A stretch of DNA of 64,000 bases, taken from assembly GCF_002000985.1 (NCBI RefSeq), contig NZ_CP018822.1, positions 2,374,001-2,438,000 on the forward strand, read 5' to 3'. The position numbers were made by a program, and so were the translations under genes. Under the pieces are notes generated by a model. That model saw only the letters and a list, made by a program, of their open reading frames with translations, did no database searches and was not told the DNA's origin. Below, piece after piece: positions 1 through 8,360 of this stretch. Within the stretch, counting starts at the first letter, position 1; every line of letters begins with the position of its first letter. Source of the stretch: Streptococcus gallolyticus subsp. gallolyticus DSM 16831 (GTDB taxonomy: Bacteria > Bacillota > Bacilli > Lactobacillales > Streptococcaceae).

Positions 1-834
1 TTCGCTAGCAGGGAAACAAAGCTCACATTCTGGATGCTTCAACAAATAATGCTCTTCCCACATTCCCTCTAAAAATTGATAAGAAAGAACCTTCTGAACA
101 TTTTCAATCTCAATTGCTACCTCTTGAGAATTCAAAATTTGTTTTACCACTTGCGCCTCTAAAAAAGAGAAACCAAGATTTAAGATTTCACTTGTGATAA
201 CTTCCTCGTTTCTATCCGAGATAGCTGTAAATTTAGATAAAATATGACCATAAAAGTTATTATCTAACTCATGCAATCTCATACATTTTAAACAAGATGT
301 TTGATTGGGAATAGTATAAGGACCAACTATGACCTCAAATTTTGAAAACAACAAACTATTGTAAGGAATACCTTTCTCAAACATGATTTCATTTAATTCG
401 AGATAATGTTTTGTATTGTCTTCCCTACCAATTATCAATCCAAAATCATATTTTTCTGAATCATCACTGCCTATTTCCAACTTTTTAAAACGTGATGGGA
501 AATGATTTAAATAGATATCAACTAAATCAGATTCACCACAGATACCAATCGTATAGTCTGAGAAAGAACTCTGTTTTTTCCCTAACCCCATATCCTTCAA
601 CTGTTCTTCAAATGTTTCAGGCTCTGAAAATGCCTTAATAGAATTTAAAAAATTCAACAATTGAGACTTCAGGGGAGATTTTTGATTATCGATAGTAAAA
701 TTTCCTTCTTGAATTTCATTCCAATACTTAATAAATAAAGTATCTGAAATATTTTTAAACTCGTAGATATTAGATTTATCCTTAACGTAGATTTTATTAT
801 TTTTATCAACTATATAATTTATATCACTTCTCAT
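1..834 (-). CDS. E1/ThiF-like TOMM cyclodehydratase partner protein (partial, cut by left edge)
   Basis: The reading frame is open from the ATG at 834 to base 1, giving 278 residues without a stop; the C-terminus lies outside the window. The protein has two CxxC pairs, 'SCLKCMRL' near residue 195 and 'HPECELCF' near the visible end, preceded by 'VIVGPYTIP'. This arrangement is typical of the E1-like (ocin-ThiF, SagC N-terminal type) proteins that bind a leader peptide and present it to the YcaO enzyme making thiazol(in)es and oxazol(in)es. Family assignment is from motif reading, not a search. The gene lies just downstream of a Cys-rich precursor gene and past a terminator, the order seen in streptolysin S-type clusters. 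Its Shine-Dalgarno is weak (GTGGG). The YcaO and dehydrogenase genes would be expected further left. Confidence 0.72.
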   Translation of the reverse strand, partial: MRSDINYIVDKNNKIYVKDKSNIYEFKNISDTLFIKYWNEIQEGNFTIDNQKSPLKSQLLNFLNSIKAFSEPETFEEQLKDMGLGKKQSSFSDYTIGICGESDLVDIYLNHFPSRFKKLEIGSDDSEKYDFGLIIGREDNTKHYLELNEIMFEKGIPYNSLLFSKFEVIVGPYTIPNQTSCLKCMRLHELDNNFYGHILSKFTAISDRNEEVITSEILNLGFSFLEAQVVKQILNSQEVAIEIENVQKVLSYQFLEGMWEEHYLLKHPECELCFPASE

Positions 835-859
835 TTTTTACCCACTTATAACCATAAAA

Positions 860-900
860 AAAGTGCTATAGGTAAAAACAGCTTCAAACTATAGCACTTT
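860..900 (-). terminator. Terminator/attenuator between RiPP precursor and biosynthetic gene
   Basis: A perfect 12-bp inverted repeat (860-871 and 889-900) with a 17-nt loop runs into a T-tract on the minus strand. It would limit read-through from the precursor gene into the E1-like gene, giving much precursor and little enzyme. S. pyogenes has a terminator in the same place between sagA and sagB. Confidence 0.8.
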
Positions 901-930
901 CTGTTTACAACTACATCTGCATAGGTCTGA

Positions 931-1071
931 TTAGACGCAACAGCAACAACATGGACAGCAGCATAGGGTAACGCTCCAGTTCATTTGATCACTAGCCAAA
1001 AAGTCATCTGTATCCAATTTTTGAACTTCTAAACCAACTTTTTGATAATCATTCAGTTCTAGTTGTTCCAT
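931..1071 (-). CDS. Cys-rich RiPP (TOMM-type) precursor peptide, 46 aa
   Basis: This short gene has a very strong ribosome site (AAAGGGGAGAG, 5 nt before the ATG at 1071). It encodes an acidic leader with 'LEVQKLDTDDFLASDQ' followed by the tail 'TLCCCPCCCCCV', so eight of the last ten residues are Cys. An acidic leader plus a Cys core is the layout of precursors to thiazole/oxazole-modified peptides, and the next gene encodes an E1-like maturation protein. The core has no Ser/Thr interspersed among its cysteines and only one Pro, unlike SagA, listeriolysin S or thiopeptide cores as I know them. I do not recognise the peptide. It is most likely converted to a polythiazol(in)e; function (bacteriocin, cytolysin or metal binder) is unknown. 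Confidence 0.8.
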   Translation of the reverse strand: MEQLELNDYQKVGLEVQKLDTDDFLASDQMNWSVTLCCCPCCCCCV

Positions 1072-1086
1072 AGATCTCTCCCCTTT

Positions 1087-1164
1087 CTAAAACAAGAACA
1101 AAATACCATAAATCAAACCGTACAAAATGCTAAAAGCGATTATTAACCTCTTATACTTTTCCAT
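1087..1164 (-). CDS. 25-aa single-span membrane peptide in the RiPP operon
   Basis: The first gene of the leftward transcript starts at ATG 1164 with AGAAGAGGAT upstream as ribosome site. The product begins 'MEKYKRL' and continues with about 18 hydrophobic residues, so it should form one membrane helix with the charged N-terminus inside. The gap to the precursor gene is only 15 bp, so the two are probably co-transcribed. It might be an immunity peptide or an accessory membrane factor, but nothing in the sequence decides this, and no family was recognised. Confidence 0.55.
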   Translation of the reverse strand: MEKYKRLIIAFSILYGLIYGILFLF

Positions 1165-1208
1165 ACAATATCCTCTTCTCATCTAGATTTGTCATCTCTG
1201 ACAATTTT

Positions 1209-1277
1209 ATTGTACAACTGATTTTTTCTATTTGGAATTTTTTCAATATAAGATGCTAAATTCTAACAATAAGATGC
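1209..1277 (-). promoter_or_regulatory. Candidate promoter with two phased direct repeats upstream of the RiPP operon
   Basis: On the minus strand the 9-mer GCATCTTAT occurs twice (1277-1269 and 1256-1248). The copies are 21 bp apart, two helical turns. A TACAAT -10 sits at 1214-1209 with only a poor -35 (TTCCAA, 17 bp spacing). Direct repeats at this period upstream of a weak promoter resemble binding sites of LytTR-type response regulators such as ComE or BlpR. This is inference from spacing only. Confidence 0.4.
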
Positions 1278-1345
1278 ATTTTAATACTCTTTTATGATTA
1301 CGCTTTTACCAACCACAATACTAGCCCATCAAATTTGCTTTGTGT

Positions 1346-1360
1346 TATAATGTTCTTATG
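1346..1360 (+). promoter_or_regulatory. hslO promoter, probably giving a leaderless mRNA
   Basis: An extended -10 (TGTTATAAT, TATAAT at 1346-1351) lies six bases before the ATG at 1358. The start of transcription should therefore fall on or next to the start codon. No Shine-Dalgarno is present. Confidence 0.55.
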
Positions 1361-2224
1361 GATAAACTTATAAAATCAATTTCAAAATCTGGTTCTTTCC
1401 GTGCTTATGTGCTTGATAGCACTGAGACGGTTAGAACTGCACAAGAAAAACATCAAACACTTTCTAGCTCTACTGTTGCCCTAGGTAGAACACTTATTGC
1501 CAATCAAATCCTAGCTGCCAATCAGAAAGGAGACAGCAAAGTAACCGTCAAAGTTATTGGTGATAGCTCACTTGGTCACATTATCTCTGTGGCTGATACT
1601 AAAGGACATGTCAAAGGCTACATTCAAAATACTGGCGTTGATGTTAAAAAAACCGCTACTGGCGAAGTCATGGTTGGACCATTCATGGGTGCTGGTCAAT
1701 TCGTTGTCATCACAGACTACGGTACAGGTAACCCTTACACTTCTTCAACACCACTTGTCTCAGGTGAAATCGGTGAAGATTTGGCTTTTTACTTGACTGA
1801 ATCTGAACAAACACCTTCTGCCGTTGGGCTTAACGTTCTTCTTGACGACAATGACAAGGTCGAAGTCGCTGGTGGCTTTATGTTGCAAGTCCTTCCAGGT
1901 GCTTCTGAAGAAGAAATCAACCGCTATGAAAAACGTATCCAAGAAATGCCTGCTATTTCAAAACTTTTGGAATCTGACGACCACGTTGAAGCTCTTTTAA
2001 AAGCAATCTATGGCGAGGATGAGTACAAAGTCCTTGCTGAAGAAGAAATCGGCTTCAATTGTGATTGTTCACGTGAACGTTTTGAAGCTGCTCTTGTCAC
2101 TCTTGGCAAAGAAGAACTCAAAGCCATGAAAGACGAGGACCACGGTGCCGAAATTACTTGCCAATTCTGTGGTAAAACTTACAACTTCACCGAAAATGAC
2201 TTGGAGGGATTAATCAATGACTAA
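1358..2224 (+). CDS. hslO: Hsp33 redox-regulated holdase chaperone
   Basis: The 288-residue protein is full length for Hsp33, which is activated by oxidation and holds unfolding proteins in the cytosol. The redox switch is visible: 'CDCSRERF' near residue 233 and 'CQFCGK' near 266 form the CxC...CxxC zinc site. The ATG at 1358 is preferred over an in-frame TTG six codons upstream because Hsp33 proteins begin close to 'MDKLIKS' and the TTG overlaps the -10 element. The stop overlaps the dusB start by 8 bp, so the two are translated from one transcript, an order also common in other streptococci. Confidence 0.95.
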   Translation: MDKLIKSISKSGSFRAYVLDSTETVRTAQEKHQTLSSSTVALGRTLIANQILAANQKGDSKVTVKVIGDSSLGHIISVADTKGHVKGYIQNTGVDVKKTATGEVMVGPFMGAGQFVVITDYGTGNPYTSSTPLVSGEIGEDLAFYLTESEQTPSAVGLNVLLDDNDKVEVAGGFMLQVLPGASEEEINRYEKRIQEMPAISKLLESDDHVEALLKAIYGEDEYKVLAEEEIGFNCDCSRERFEAALVTLGKEELKAMKDEDHGAEITCQFCGKTYNFTENDLEGLIND

Positions 2225-3194
2225 ACTCAGCTCATCATTTATGATTGGTGATGTTGAAATTCCTCACCGTACGGTGCTAGCACCCATGGCAGGAGTGACA
2301 AATTCTGCCTTTCGTACGATTGCAAAAGAATTTGGAGCTGGCTTAGTTGTCATGGAGATGATTTCTGAAAAAGGTCTCCTCTACAATAACGAAAAAACTC
2401 TTCACATGCTTCACATTGATGAAAATGAGCATCCAATGTCAATCCAATTATTTGGTGGTGACGCAGACGGACTTAAACGCGCAGCTGAATTCATCCAAGA
2501 AAATACCAAAGCTGACATCGTTGACATCAATATGGGCTGCCCTGTGAATAAGGTTGTCAAAAATGAAGCAGGCGCAAAATGGCTCAAAGACCCTGATAAG
2601 ATTTATCACATTATCAATGAAGTCACTTCTGTTCTCGATATTCCATTGACTGTCAAAATGCGTACTGGCTGGTCAGATAGTGAGCTTGCTGTTGAAAATG
2701 CACTTGCTGCCGAATCAGCTGGTGTGTCTGCCCTTGCTATGCATGGACGTACCCGTGAGCAAATGTACACTGGAACATGTGACCACGAGACACTTGCTCG
2801 TGTTTCAAAAGCCATTACCAAAATTCCATTTATTGGAAACGGTGATGTCCGTAACGTTCACGATGCTAAATACATGATTGAAGAAATCGGTGTTGATGCC
2901 GTTATGGTTGGACGCGCAGCCATGAACAATCCATACATCTTCACCCAAATCAATCATTACTTTGAAACAGGCGAAGAACTGCCAGACCTTCCATTTGTCA
3001 AAAAATTGGACATCGCAGAAGACCACCTCAAACGTCTCATCAACCTCAAAGGTGAAAAAATCGCTGTCCGTGAATTCCGTGGCTTAGCCCCACACTACCT
3101 CCGTGGTACCGCTGGCGCTGCCAAAATCCGCGGAGCTGTCTCACGCGCAGAAACCATCGACGAAGTCAAAGAAATCTTTAACAGCTTACGATGA
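2217..3194 (+). CDS. dusB: tRNA-dihydrouridine synthase (DusB family)
   Basis: The 325-residue flavoprotein reduces uridines in the tRNA D-loop using FMN and NADPH. Family hallmarks are 'APMAGVTN' near residue 22, 'DINMGCPV' around the catalytic Cys near residue 104, and '[10 protein letters not shown]' in the phosphate-binding part of the TIM barrel. A good ribosome site (GGAGGG) lies inside the end of hslO. The gene ends against a strong bidirectional terminator shared with clpC. Confidence 0.93.
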   Translation: MTKLSSSFMIGDVEIPHRTVLAPMAGVTNSAFRTIAKEFGAGLVVMEMISEKGLLYNNEKTLHMLHIDENEHPMSIQLFGGDADGLKRAAEFIQENTKADIVDINMGCPVNKVVKNEAGAKWLKDPDKIYHIINEVTSVLDIPLTVKMRTGWSDSELAVENALAAESAGVSALAMHGRTREQMYTGTCDHETLARVSKAITKIPFIGNGDVRNVHDAKYMIEEIGVDAVMVGRAAMNNPYIFTQINHYFETGEELPDLPFVKKLDIAEDHLKRLINLKGEKIAVREFRGLAPHYLRGTAGAAKIRGAVSRAETIDEVKEIFNSLR

Positions 3195-3221
3195 TTGAGA
3201 AATTTCACCGATAACAAACCC

Positions 3222-3258
3222 AAAAACAGCTGCTAAGTTAAACTTAGCAGCTGTTTTT
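3222..3258. terminator. Bidirectional terminator between dusB and clpC
   Basis: An almost perfect inverted repeat of about 17 bp (3222-3239 and 3241-3258), with A and T runs at its ends, serves the convergent dusB and clpC transcripts. Confidence 0.9.
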
Positions 3259-3267
3259 ATTTTATTA

Positions 3268-5709
3268 TTAAGCAATATCAAATTTGAGTTGCCCTTTAGA
3301 AACGCCGATTTTAAGGGTATTTCCACTTGCCAATTCGCCTGATAGAATAAGCTCTGATAATTCATCTTCAACTTTATCTTGCAGAGTACGGCGGAGCGGA
3401 CGAGCTCCCATTTCTGGGTCGTATCCAATTTCGGCTAAATATTTCAATGCTGATGGTTGGAATTTTAGCGTAATATCTTTTTCAGCTAGTGTCGCAATCA
3501 ATGGTTTAACCATGATTTTCACGACATCACGCATATTTTCTTGAGTTAAGTTGTGGAAAACAACCTTTTCATCAATACGGTTGATGAATTCAGGTCGGTA
3601 AGCTTTTTTGAGTTCTTCCATGATGCGTTTTTGCATTGCCTCATAATCATGAGCCATATCACGCGCACCAAAACCAACTGTCTTTTCATCACGCAAAGCG
3701 GTTGCTCCAAGATTTGACGTCATGATGATAATCGTGTTTGAAAAATCAACTTTACGACCACGACTATCCGTCAGCACACCGTCATCCAACACTTGGAGAA
3801 GCACATTGAAAATATCTGGGTGGGCTTTTTCAACTTCATCAAATAGAAGCACAGAATAAGGTTTGTTGCGAACTTTTTCAGTCAATTCGCCACCTTCTTC
3901 GTAACCGACATATCCTGGAGGAGCTCCGTTAAGACGGCTCGCCGCAAATTTTTCCATATACTCAGACATATCAAAACGGATAAGAGCAGATTCATCATCA
4001 AATAGCAATTCTGCTAGTGCCTTAGCCAACTCTGTTTTACCAACACCCGTTGGGCCCAAGAACATAAACGACCCAATCGGACGTTTGCCTGTACGAATGC
4101 CCGCTTGATTACGACGAATAGCACGACTAATCGCTGAAATAGCTGAATCTTGGCCAATCACACGCTTATGGAGTTCTTTTTCGAGGTTCAAGTATTTCTT
4201 ACTATCTGCCTGTGTCATTTTCTCAACAGGAATACCTGACAAACGACTGAGCGTTGCCATAATATCATCTTCTGTCACAGCAGTTGGTTTACGATTTGGC
4301 TTCTTGCGTGACTCTTTCAGCAATTTCGTTGCCAATTTGAAATCACCTTCCAAAATAGCTTTATCAGCAGGTGTCAAAGTAGCTGGCGCTTCTTTTTTCA
4401 CCAGACCTTGAACCGTTGCACTTGCTTCATCAAGCAAATCAATCGCTGAGTCAGGAAGATTTTTACTTGTCAAATAGCGATGCGCAGCTTTGACAGCCGT
4501 TAAAACAGCTTCGTCAGAAATCACCACATTATGAAAATCTTCATATGATTTCTTTAACCCAAGCAAGATTTGGTAAGCATCTTCAACACTTGGTTCTTCA
4601 ATGGTAATCTTAGCAAAACGGCGAGAAAGCGCCGCATCTTTTTCAAGATGTTTTTGATATTCTTCTTGCGTTGTCGCACCAACCATATGAAGCGTACCAC
4701 GCGCAAGCGCTGGTTTTAGAATATTAGCCGCATCCAAAGTGCTGTCAATTCCAGAGCCTGAACCCATAATCGTATGCACTTCGTCAATGAAAAGAATAAT
4801 ATGACCGTCTTCCTCAATATCTGAGATGATTTGGTTCATGCGTTCTTCAAAATCACCACGGAATCGCGTACCAGCCACAACGCTCATCATATCAAGCTCT
4901 AAAACACGCATGCCTTGGAGTTCATACGGAATCGCACCATTGACAATTCGCTGTGCCAAACCGTAAGCAAGAGCCGTTTTACCAACACCAGCTTCCCCTA
5001 CTAAAACTGGATTGTTTTTCGTTTTGCGGCTGAGCACCTGCACCATACGAGAAATTTCTTTTTCACGACCGATAACAGGCTCTAATTTTCCTTGACGTGC
5101 CATCTCTGTCAAATCACGCGTGAAATCTGACAAATCCCCCGCTGTTGACTGTGGTTTCATCATTTCAGAAAAAGCACCGCCCATTGTCGATTTTTTCGGC
5201 TTACGAAGTTCATGAATAGCTTTGATATTTTCCTTTGTAAAACCAGCATTACGTGCCAAACTCTTACGCAAATCAATCAAACGAACAGCGTCACCGTCTT
5301 CTTTGTTTTTAAAACCAGCAACTTCTAACAAACGTGTGGCAAATAAATCAAGGTTTAACAACATCGCATAAAGCACGTGTTCTGTCCCGATTTCGTTACC
5401 ACCAGTCACCTGACAAATAGACTCAGCAAATGCTAAAACATCACTAAGAGCTTTAGATTGCTCTACAAAATGAACTCTGTCAACATCCGTTAACGGTGAT
5501 TTCCCAATGGCTAAAACAGCTGCCGCTTCATACTCTTCATAGACGATTTTAGTTTGGTATTCCGCAAATGTTAGCCCTGCGACTGAGTCATGGATAGCAA
5601 CCATGGCTAAAAGGACGTGCCAACTTTCTAAATATGGGCTTTCAAAACGCGCTGCTTGGTATTGAGCAACACTGAAAACCTCTTGCATTTTTATCGAATA
5701 CTCACTCAT
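3268..5709 (-). CDS. clpC: ClpC AAA+ unfoldase subunit of the Clp protease
   Basis: The 813-residue protein has the class I Clp layout. It has an N-terminal double Clp-N domain, then D1 with Walker A 'GEAGVGKTA' near residue 242 and Walker B 'LFIDEVH', then D2 with 'GPTGVGKTE' near 552 and '[10 protein letters not shown]'. It unfolds substrates for ClpP and takes part in stress protein quality control. It is the second gene of an operon with its repressor ctsR, overlapping it by 4 bp. Heat-shock control through the CtsR operator at 6205-6233 is expected. Confidence 0.96.
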   Translation of the reverse strand: MSEYSIKMQEVFSVAQYQAARFESPYLESWHVLLAMVAIHDSVAGLTFAEYQTKIVYEEYEAAAVLAIGKSPLTDVDRVHFVEQSKALSDVLAFAESICQVTGGNEIGTEHVLYAMLLNLDLFATRLLEVAGFKNKEDGDAVRLIDLRKSLARNAGFTKENIKAIHELRKPKKSTMGGAFSEMMKPQSTAGDLSDFTRDLTEMARQGKLEPVIGREKEISRMVQVLSRKTKNNPVLVGEAGVGKTALAYGLAQRIVNGAIPYELQGMRVLELDMMSVVAGTRFRGDFEERMNQIISDIEEDGHIILFIDEVHTIMGSGSGIDSTLDAANILKPALARGTLHMVGATTQEEYQKHLEKDAALSRRFAKITIEEPSVEDAYQILLGLKKSYEDFHNVVISDEAVLTAVKAAHRYLTSKNLPDSAIDLLDEASATVQGLVKKEAPATLTPADKAILEGDFKLATKLLKESRKKPNRKPTAVTEDDIMATLSRLSGIPVEKMTQADSKKYLNLEKELHKRVIGQDSAISAISRAIRRNQAGIRTGKRPIGSFMFLGPTGVGKTELAKALAELLFDDESALIRFDMSEYMEKFAASRLNGAPPGYVGYEEGGELTEKVRNKPYSVLLFDEVEKAHPDIFNVLLQVLDDGVLTDSRGRKVDFSNTIIIMTSNLGATALRDEKTVGFGARDMAHDYEAMQKRIMEELKKAYRPEFINRIDEKVVFHNLTQENMRDVVKIMVKPLIATLAEKDITLKFQPSALKYLAEIGYDPEMGARPLRRTLQDKVEDELSELILSGELASGNTLKIGVSKGQLKFDIA

Positions 5710-6167
5710 AAATGGAATCCTTTTCTATCTAATCTTTGTAAAATTTTCCGCAACATACGTGCCCTAATCTCTGGAGCATCTTTGCCAAGAACATCATCCG
5801 AAGCCGTTGCTAAAATCAAATTTCCTTCACGTTCAGTAATGATTTTTTCATCAAACAGCAACTGAATCAAATCCGTGAAAACCTGCTCACTAATACGTTC
5901 ACCAATGTTTGCCATAAGATTACCAAACATTTGATGTTGATCTGAAAAACGCACTCTGGCAATGCGGATATAACCTCCGCCACCACGTTTACTTTCGACA
6001 GTATAACCACGACTTTCCGTGAAACGCGTTTTAATCACATAATTAATCTGGCTAGGAACAACTTGAAAGGTATCTGCCAAGTTTGACCGCTTAATTTCAG
6101 CAATACCTGATTGGGCAAGTAATTGCTTAATGTATTCTTCAATACTATCAGATGTATTTTTTGCCAT
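5706..6167 (-). CDS. ctsR: CtsR transcriptional repressor of class III heat-shock genes
   Basis: The 153-residue DNA-binding protein shows the CtsR glycine-rich wing 'ESKRGGGGYIRI' near residue 60, which contacts the operator and senses heat. I place the start at ATG 6167 (MAKNTSDS) because it has the ribosome site AAGGAGGAAG at the right distance; a longer reading upstream lacks one. CtsR represses clp genes and its own operon. The McsA/McsB modulators of Bacillus are not present between ctsR and clpC, as is usual in streptococci. Confidence 0.95.
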   Translation of the reverse strand: MAKNTSDSIEEYIKQLLAQSGIAEIKRSNLADTFQVVPSQINYVIKTRFTESRGYTVESKRGGGGYIRIARVRFSDQHQMFGNLMANIGERISEQVFTDLIQLLFDEKIITEREGNLILATASDDVLGKDAPEIRARMLRKILQRLDRKGFHL

Positions 6168-6204
6168 TAGCTTCCTCCTTTTCAAGATTAATGACCATTT
6201 CCAA

Positions 6205-6240
6205 ATGGACTATCTTTGACTATAACTGACTATCATTATA
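6205..6240 (-). promoter_or_regulatory. ctsR promoter with CtsR operator
   Basis: The -10 TATAAT (6240-6235) is followed on the minus strand by three 7-mers at a 10-bp period: AGTCAGT, AGTCAAA and AGTCCAT, each separated by 3 bp. The known CtsR operator is a direct repeat of (A/G)GTCAAA with a 3-bp spacer, so this is an autoregulatory site placed just downstream of the -10. Confidence 0.8.
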
Positions 6241-6380
6241 ACAAAAATATCCTTTTTAGGGGAGAATAAGCCCTACTAATTTAGATAAATTTAATATCTC
6301 CATCTCGAGTTTCATAAAAATAAAGGCAATCTATCCAATACAGCATTTTGAGCGAATTCAGCAAGCAAAAATTGAGTACT

Positions 6381-6448
6381 CTAACACCCCAACTGTGTAC
6401 GCTTTGGCAACCAAAAACCCCAATCGCCTGCGAAAGGAGGTGTGTTAG
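6381..6448 (+). promoter_or_regulatory. 5' leader hairpin that could mask the ribosome site of the small toxin-like gene
   Basis: CTAACAC at 6381-6387 can pair with GTGTTAG at 6442-6448, which directly abuts the strong Shine-Dalgarno AAAGGAGGT. Masking the ribosome site in a leader stem is common in type I toxin mRNAs. Confidence 0.45.
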
Positions 6449-6449
6449 T

Positions 6450-6572
6450 ATGTTGTGCCAAGCTCTTCTTTTGGTTATCGTTCGCAATATAGTTAACTAT
6501 GTTGTGATTCACTTAGCACGGCTATTTGGAACGAAATGGATAGAGAAGCATTTTGATGATAACAAAAAATAG
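6450..6572 (+). CDS. 40-aa hydrophobic peptide, candidate type I toxin
   Basis: Starting at ATG 6450 behind AAAGGAGGT, the gene encodes a short peptide with one hydrophobic helix ('ALLLVIVRNIVNYVVIHLA') and a charged, Asp/Lys-rich tail ending 'FDDNKK'. Size, one membrane span and charged tail resemble the Fst/Ldr class of type I toxins, although I see no close sequence match to Fst. A consensus promoter on the other strand (6726-6697) faces it, and both transcripts would end at one bidirectional hairpin (6616-6651), the layout of par-type toxin-antitoxin loci. Toxin function is inferred from layout only. Confidence 0.55.
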   Translation: MLCQALLLVIVRNIVNYVVIHLARLFGTKWIEKHFDDNKK

Positions 6573-6614
6573 TTGTCCTTCTCTGAGACGTTGCAAGGTT
6601 GTTAGCAACGCATA

Positions 6615-6690
6615 AAAAAGCACCCTTAGTCTTGGCGGACAGGGTGCTTTTCTTGTATTCAGATATTACTCTGAAATTCTCCTTGTTGTT
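6615..6690 (-). ncRNA. Predicted ~75-nt convergent antisense RNA (antitoxin-like)
   Basis: A promoter with exact TTGACA (6726-6721), 18-bp spacer and TATAAT (6702-6697) drives leftward transcription from about 6690. The 11-bp hairpin at 6616-6651 with a T-run stops it after about 75 nt. No coding sequence is apparent in this RNA. Size and convergence match RNAII antitoxins of Fst-type loci. Confidence 0.5.
6616..6651. terminator. Bidirectional terminator shared by the toxin-like gene and antisense RNA
   Basis: AAAAGCACCCT at 6616-6626 pairs with AGGGTGCTTTT at 6641-6651, with A/T runs on both sides, so it can end transcripts from either strand. Confidence 0.85.
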
Positions 6691-6696
6691 ATCATT

Positions 6697-6726
6697 ATTA
6701 TAGCACGAGTTAATACTCCTTGTCAA
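6697..6726 (-). promoter_or_regulatory. Consensus sigma-A promoter of the antisense RNA
   Basis: TTGACA and TATAAT are both exact on the minus strand and 18 bp apart. No protein gene follows before the terminator. Confidence 0.75.
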
Positions 6727-6818
6727 AGAAAGGTAATCAAATAGCCAATCACACCAATCATAATGCCATTTTCAGTCCAAAATAAGGCAAAAGAATTTCA
6801 ACGAAAGACAGATTTTAG

Positions 6819-6847
6819 TTGTGTTTGCTCAAGAGATAGGATACAAT
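6819..6847 (+). promoter_or_regulatory. Promoter of the small export-family gene
   Basis: TTGTGT at 6819-6824, 17-bp spacer and TACAAT at 6842-6847 lie 32 bp before the ATG at 6880. Confidence 0.55.
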
Positions 6848-6879
6848 AAAATCTGTAACAAATGAAAGGTTTCAAGTAA

Positions 6880-7344
6880 ATGAACTATATTATTACATTT
6901 TTGATTGCCATGGTTCCTCTTGTAGAACTTCGTGGCGCTGTTCCTTATGCAATCGCCACTGGTATTCCAATGTGGCAAGCACTTATTATCGGGGTTGTCG
7001 GCAATATGCTTCCCGTTCCAATTATCTTCTTCTTCGCACGTCGTGTGCTTGAATGGGGAGCAGATAAACCAGTTATCGGTGGTTTCTTTACTTGGTGTTT
7101 GAAAAAAGGTCACAACGGTGGAAAAAAACTAGCTGAGACGGCTGGTGACCGTGGACTATTTATCGCCTTATTGCTCTTTGTTGGTATCCCAATTCCTGGA
7201 ACAGGTGCTTGGACTGGAACATTAGCCGCATCAATCCTTGATTGGAACTTCAAACAAAGCGTTATTGCAGTTATGCTCGGTGTTATCCTCGCAGGACTAA
7301 TCATGGGAACACTAACAATTCTCGGCTTAGGAGCATTTAGCTAA
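6880..7344 (+). CDS. Small multidrug-export family membrane protein (COG2426 type)
   Basis: The 154-residue protein has about four membrane segments and the sequence 'MVPLVELRGAVPYAI' near the N-terminus, a hallmark of the family annotated as small multidrug export proteins. It also has a conserved 'GIPIPGTGAWTG' loop near residue 107. The true substrate of this family is not established, so transport of drugs should not be assumed. It has its own promoter and terminator and is monocistronic. Confidence 0.8.
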   Translation: MNYIITFLIAMVPLVELRGAVPYAIATGIPMWQALIIGVVGNMLPVPIIFFFARRVLEWGADKPVIGGFFTWCLKKGHNGGKKLAETAGDRGLFIALLLFVGIPIPGTGAWTGTLAASILDWNFKQSVIAVMLGVILAGLIMGTLTILGLGAFS

Positions 7345-7353
7345 AACAAAAAC

Positions 7354-7381
7354 AAGAGCTTAGAAAACAAACTAAGCTCTT
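7354..7381 (+). terminator. Terminator after the export-family gene
   Basis: AAGAGCTTAG (7354-7363) pairs with CTAAGCTCTT (7372-7381), followed by TTTAATATTGTTTT. Confidence 0.85.
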
Positions 7382-7430
7382 TTAATATTGTTTTTTTATC
7401 AACTGTTAGCAAGATTTCTCAAGCATACAA

Positions 7431-7460
7431 AACCACCTGAGACAAGTATTTTGGGTGGTT
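7431..7460 (-). terminator. Hairpin at the end of the PlcR-like regulator gene
   Basis: AACCACC(T) at 7431-7438 pairs with (G)GGTGGTT at 7453-7460, overlapping the regulator stop codon; a short T-run follows on the minus strand. The arm AACCACCTGAGA recurs in the tsf terminator at 9724. Confidence 0.6.
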
Positions 7461-8319
7461 AAATTTTTTCTTCAATATCTATCAATAACTTTTGAGCCAT
7501 ATTTTTGAGTAATTCTTTATTCTCTAGTTCAAAAATGGTAATGGCATTGCGACAGTATTTTTTTGCCTCTTCATAGAGTTTTGTTTCATCTAAAACATAG
7601 GCTTTCATCAATAAAGAATCACCTAATAAATAAATTGATTTTTTCTCTAAAATCTCATCTATGGCTCTTGAAATATAGGTTAAAGAGTTAGTCATATCGC
7701 CTTTTACAAAATAAGCGCGAGAAATGCTATATAGAAAAGTCACACGGTCACGAAAATCATCACTAACTTGGTAATCATCAATAATCGACTCAAAATATTG
7801 TAAAGCTAGCTCATCTTCATGATTCTCACTATAAATACTAGCAATAGCTGACACAACTTTTAAATAAAGTTGGAAATAATGATTTTTAACTTGAGGTAAC
7901 AATTTTTCTAATTTTTGAATGGTTTCTGGTAGATTAACCTGTTTAGTCATATAATCAGTAATCGCCAGCAACCAATCATAATACAAAAGTTCCTCTGTTG
8001 TCATACTAGTATTATCTAGTGCTTTCAAGACGTACACCAGATTTTCATAATCCCTCATATACAACAATTGTTTAACTTTATCAGAATAAACTCTATTGTG
8101 ATGAATGGCGTTTGTTAATTCAAAAATTTCAGAGACTACTGACATGTCAATATCTAGTCTTTTAACCAATTTAAAAAACAAATCGACTGACGGTGTTGTT
8201 TCATTTTTTTCTATCTTGCTGATGACAGCTTGAGCACAAATACCTTCAGCCAACTCTTTTTGAGTTAGCCCTTTTTCTTTACGTTTAGTTTTAATCAACG
8301 TCGCAATATCAGTAATCAT
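7459..8319 (-). CDS. PlcR-like (RNPP family) HTH regulator with TPR-type C-terminus
   Basis: The 286-residue protein has an XRE helix-turn-helix at residues 8-60 ('GLTQKELAEGICAQAVISKIE'), followed by helical repeats. Both the HTH and the layout resemble PlcR of Bacillus, which senses a small peptide through TPR repeats. It is the distal gene of a pair with the MFS exporter upstream, separated by 41 bp. That gap contains its own TATAAT (8344-8339) and a GGAGTGGAGG ribosome site. No obvious PapR-like peptide gene was found nearby. Peptide sensing is therefore inferred from family only; local control of the exporter is plausible. Confidence 0.75.
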   Translation of the reverse strand: MITDIATLIKTKRKEKGLTQKELAEGICAQAVISKIEKNETTPSVDLFFKLVKRLDIDMSVVSEIFELTNAIHHNRVYSDKVKQLLYMRDYENLVYVLKALDNTSMTTEELLYYDWLLAITDYMTKQVNLPETIQKLEKLLPQVKNHYFQLYLKVVSAIASIYSENHEDELALQYFESIIDDYQVSDDFRDRVTFLYSISRAYFVKGDMTNSLTYISRAIDEILEKKSIYLLGDSLLMKAYVLDETKLYEEAKKYCRNAITIFELENKELLKNMAQKLLIDIEEKI

Positions 8320-8360
8320 ACGCCCTCCACTCCATTAATATTATAACAATTAATAAAGCT

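Noticed and set aside
1557-3428. Several overlapping frames within hslO and dusB on both strands
   Set aside because: They lie inside strongly conserved genes, lack ribosome sites and have no family similarity.
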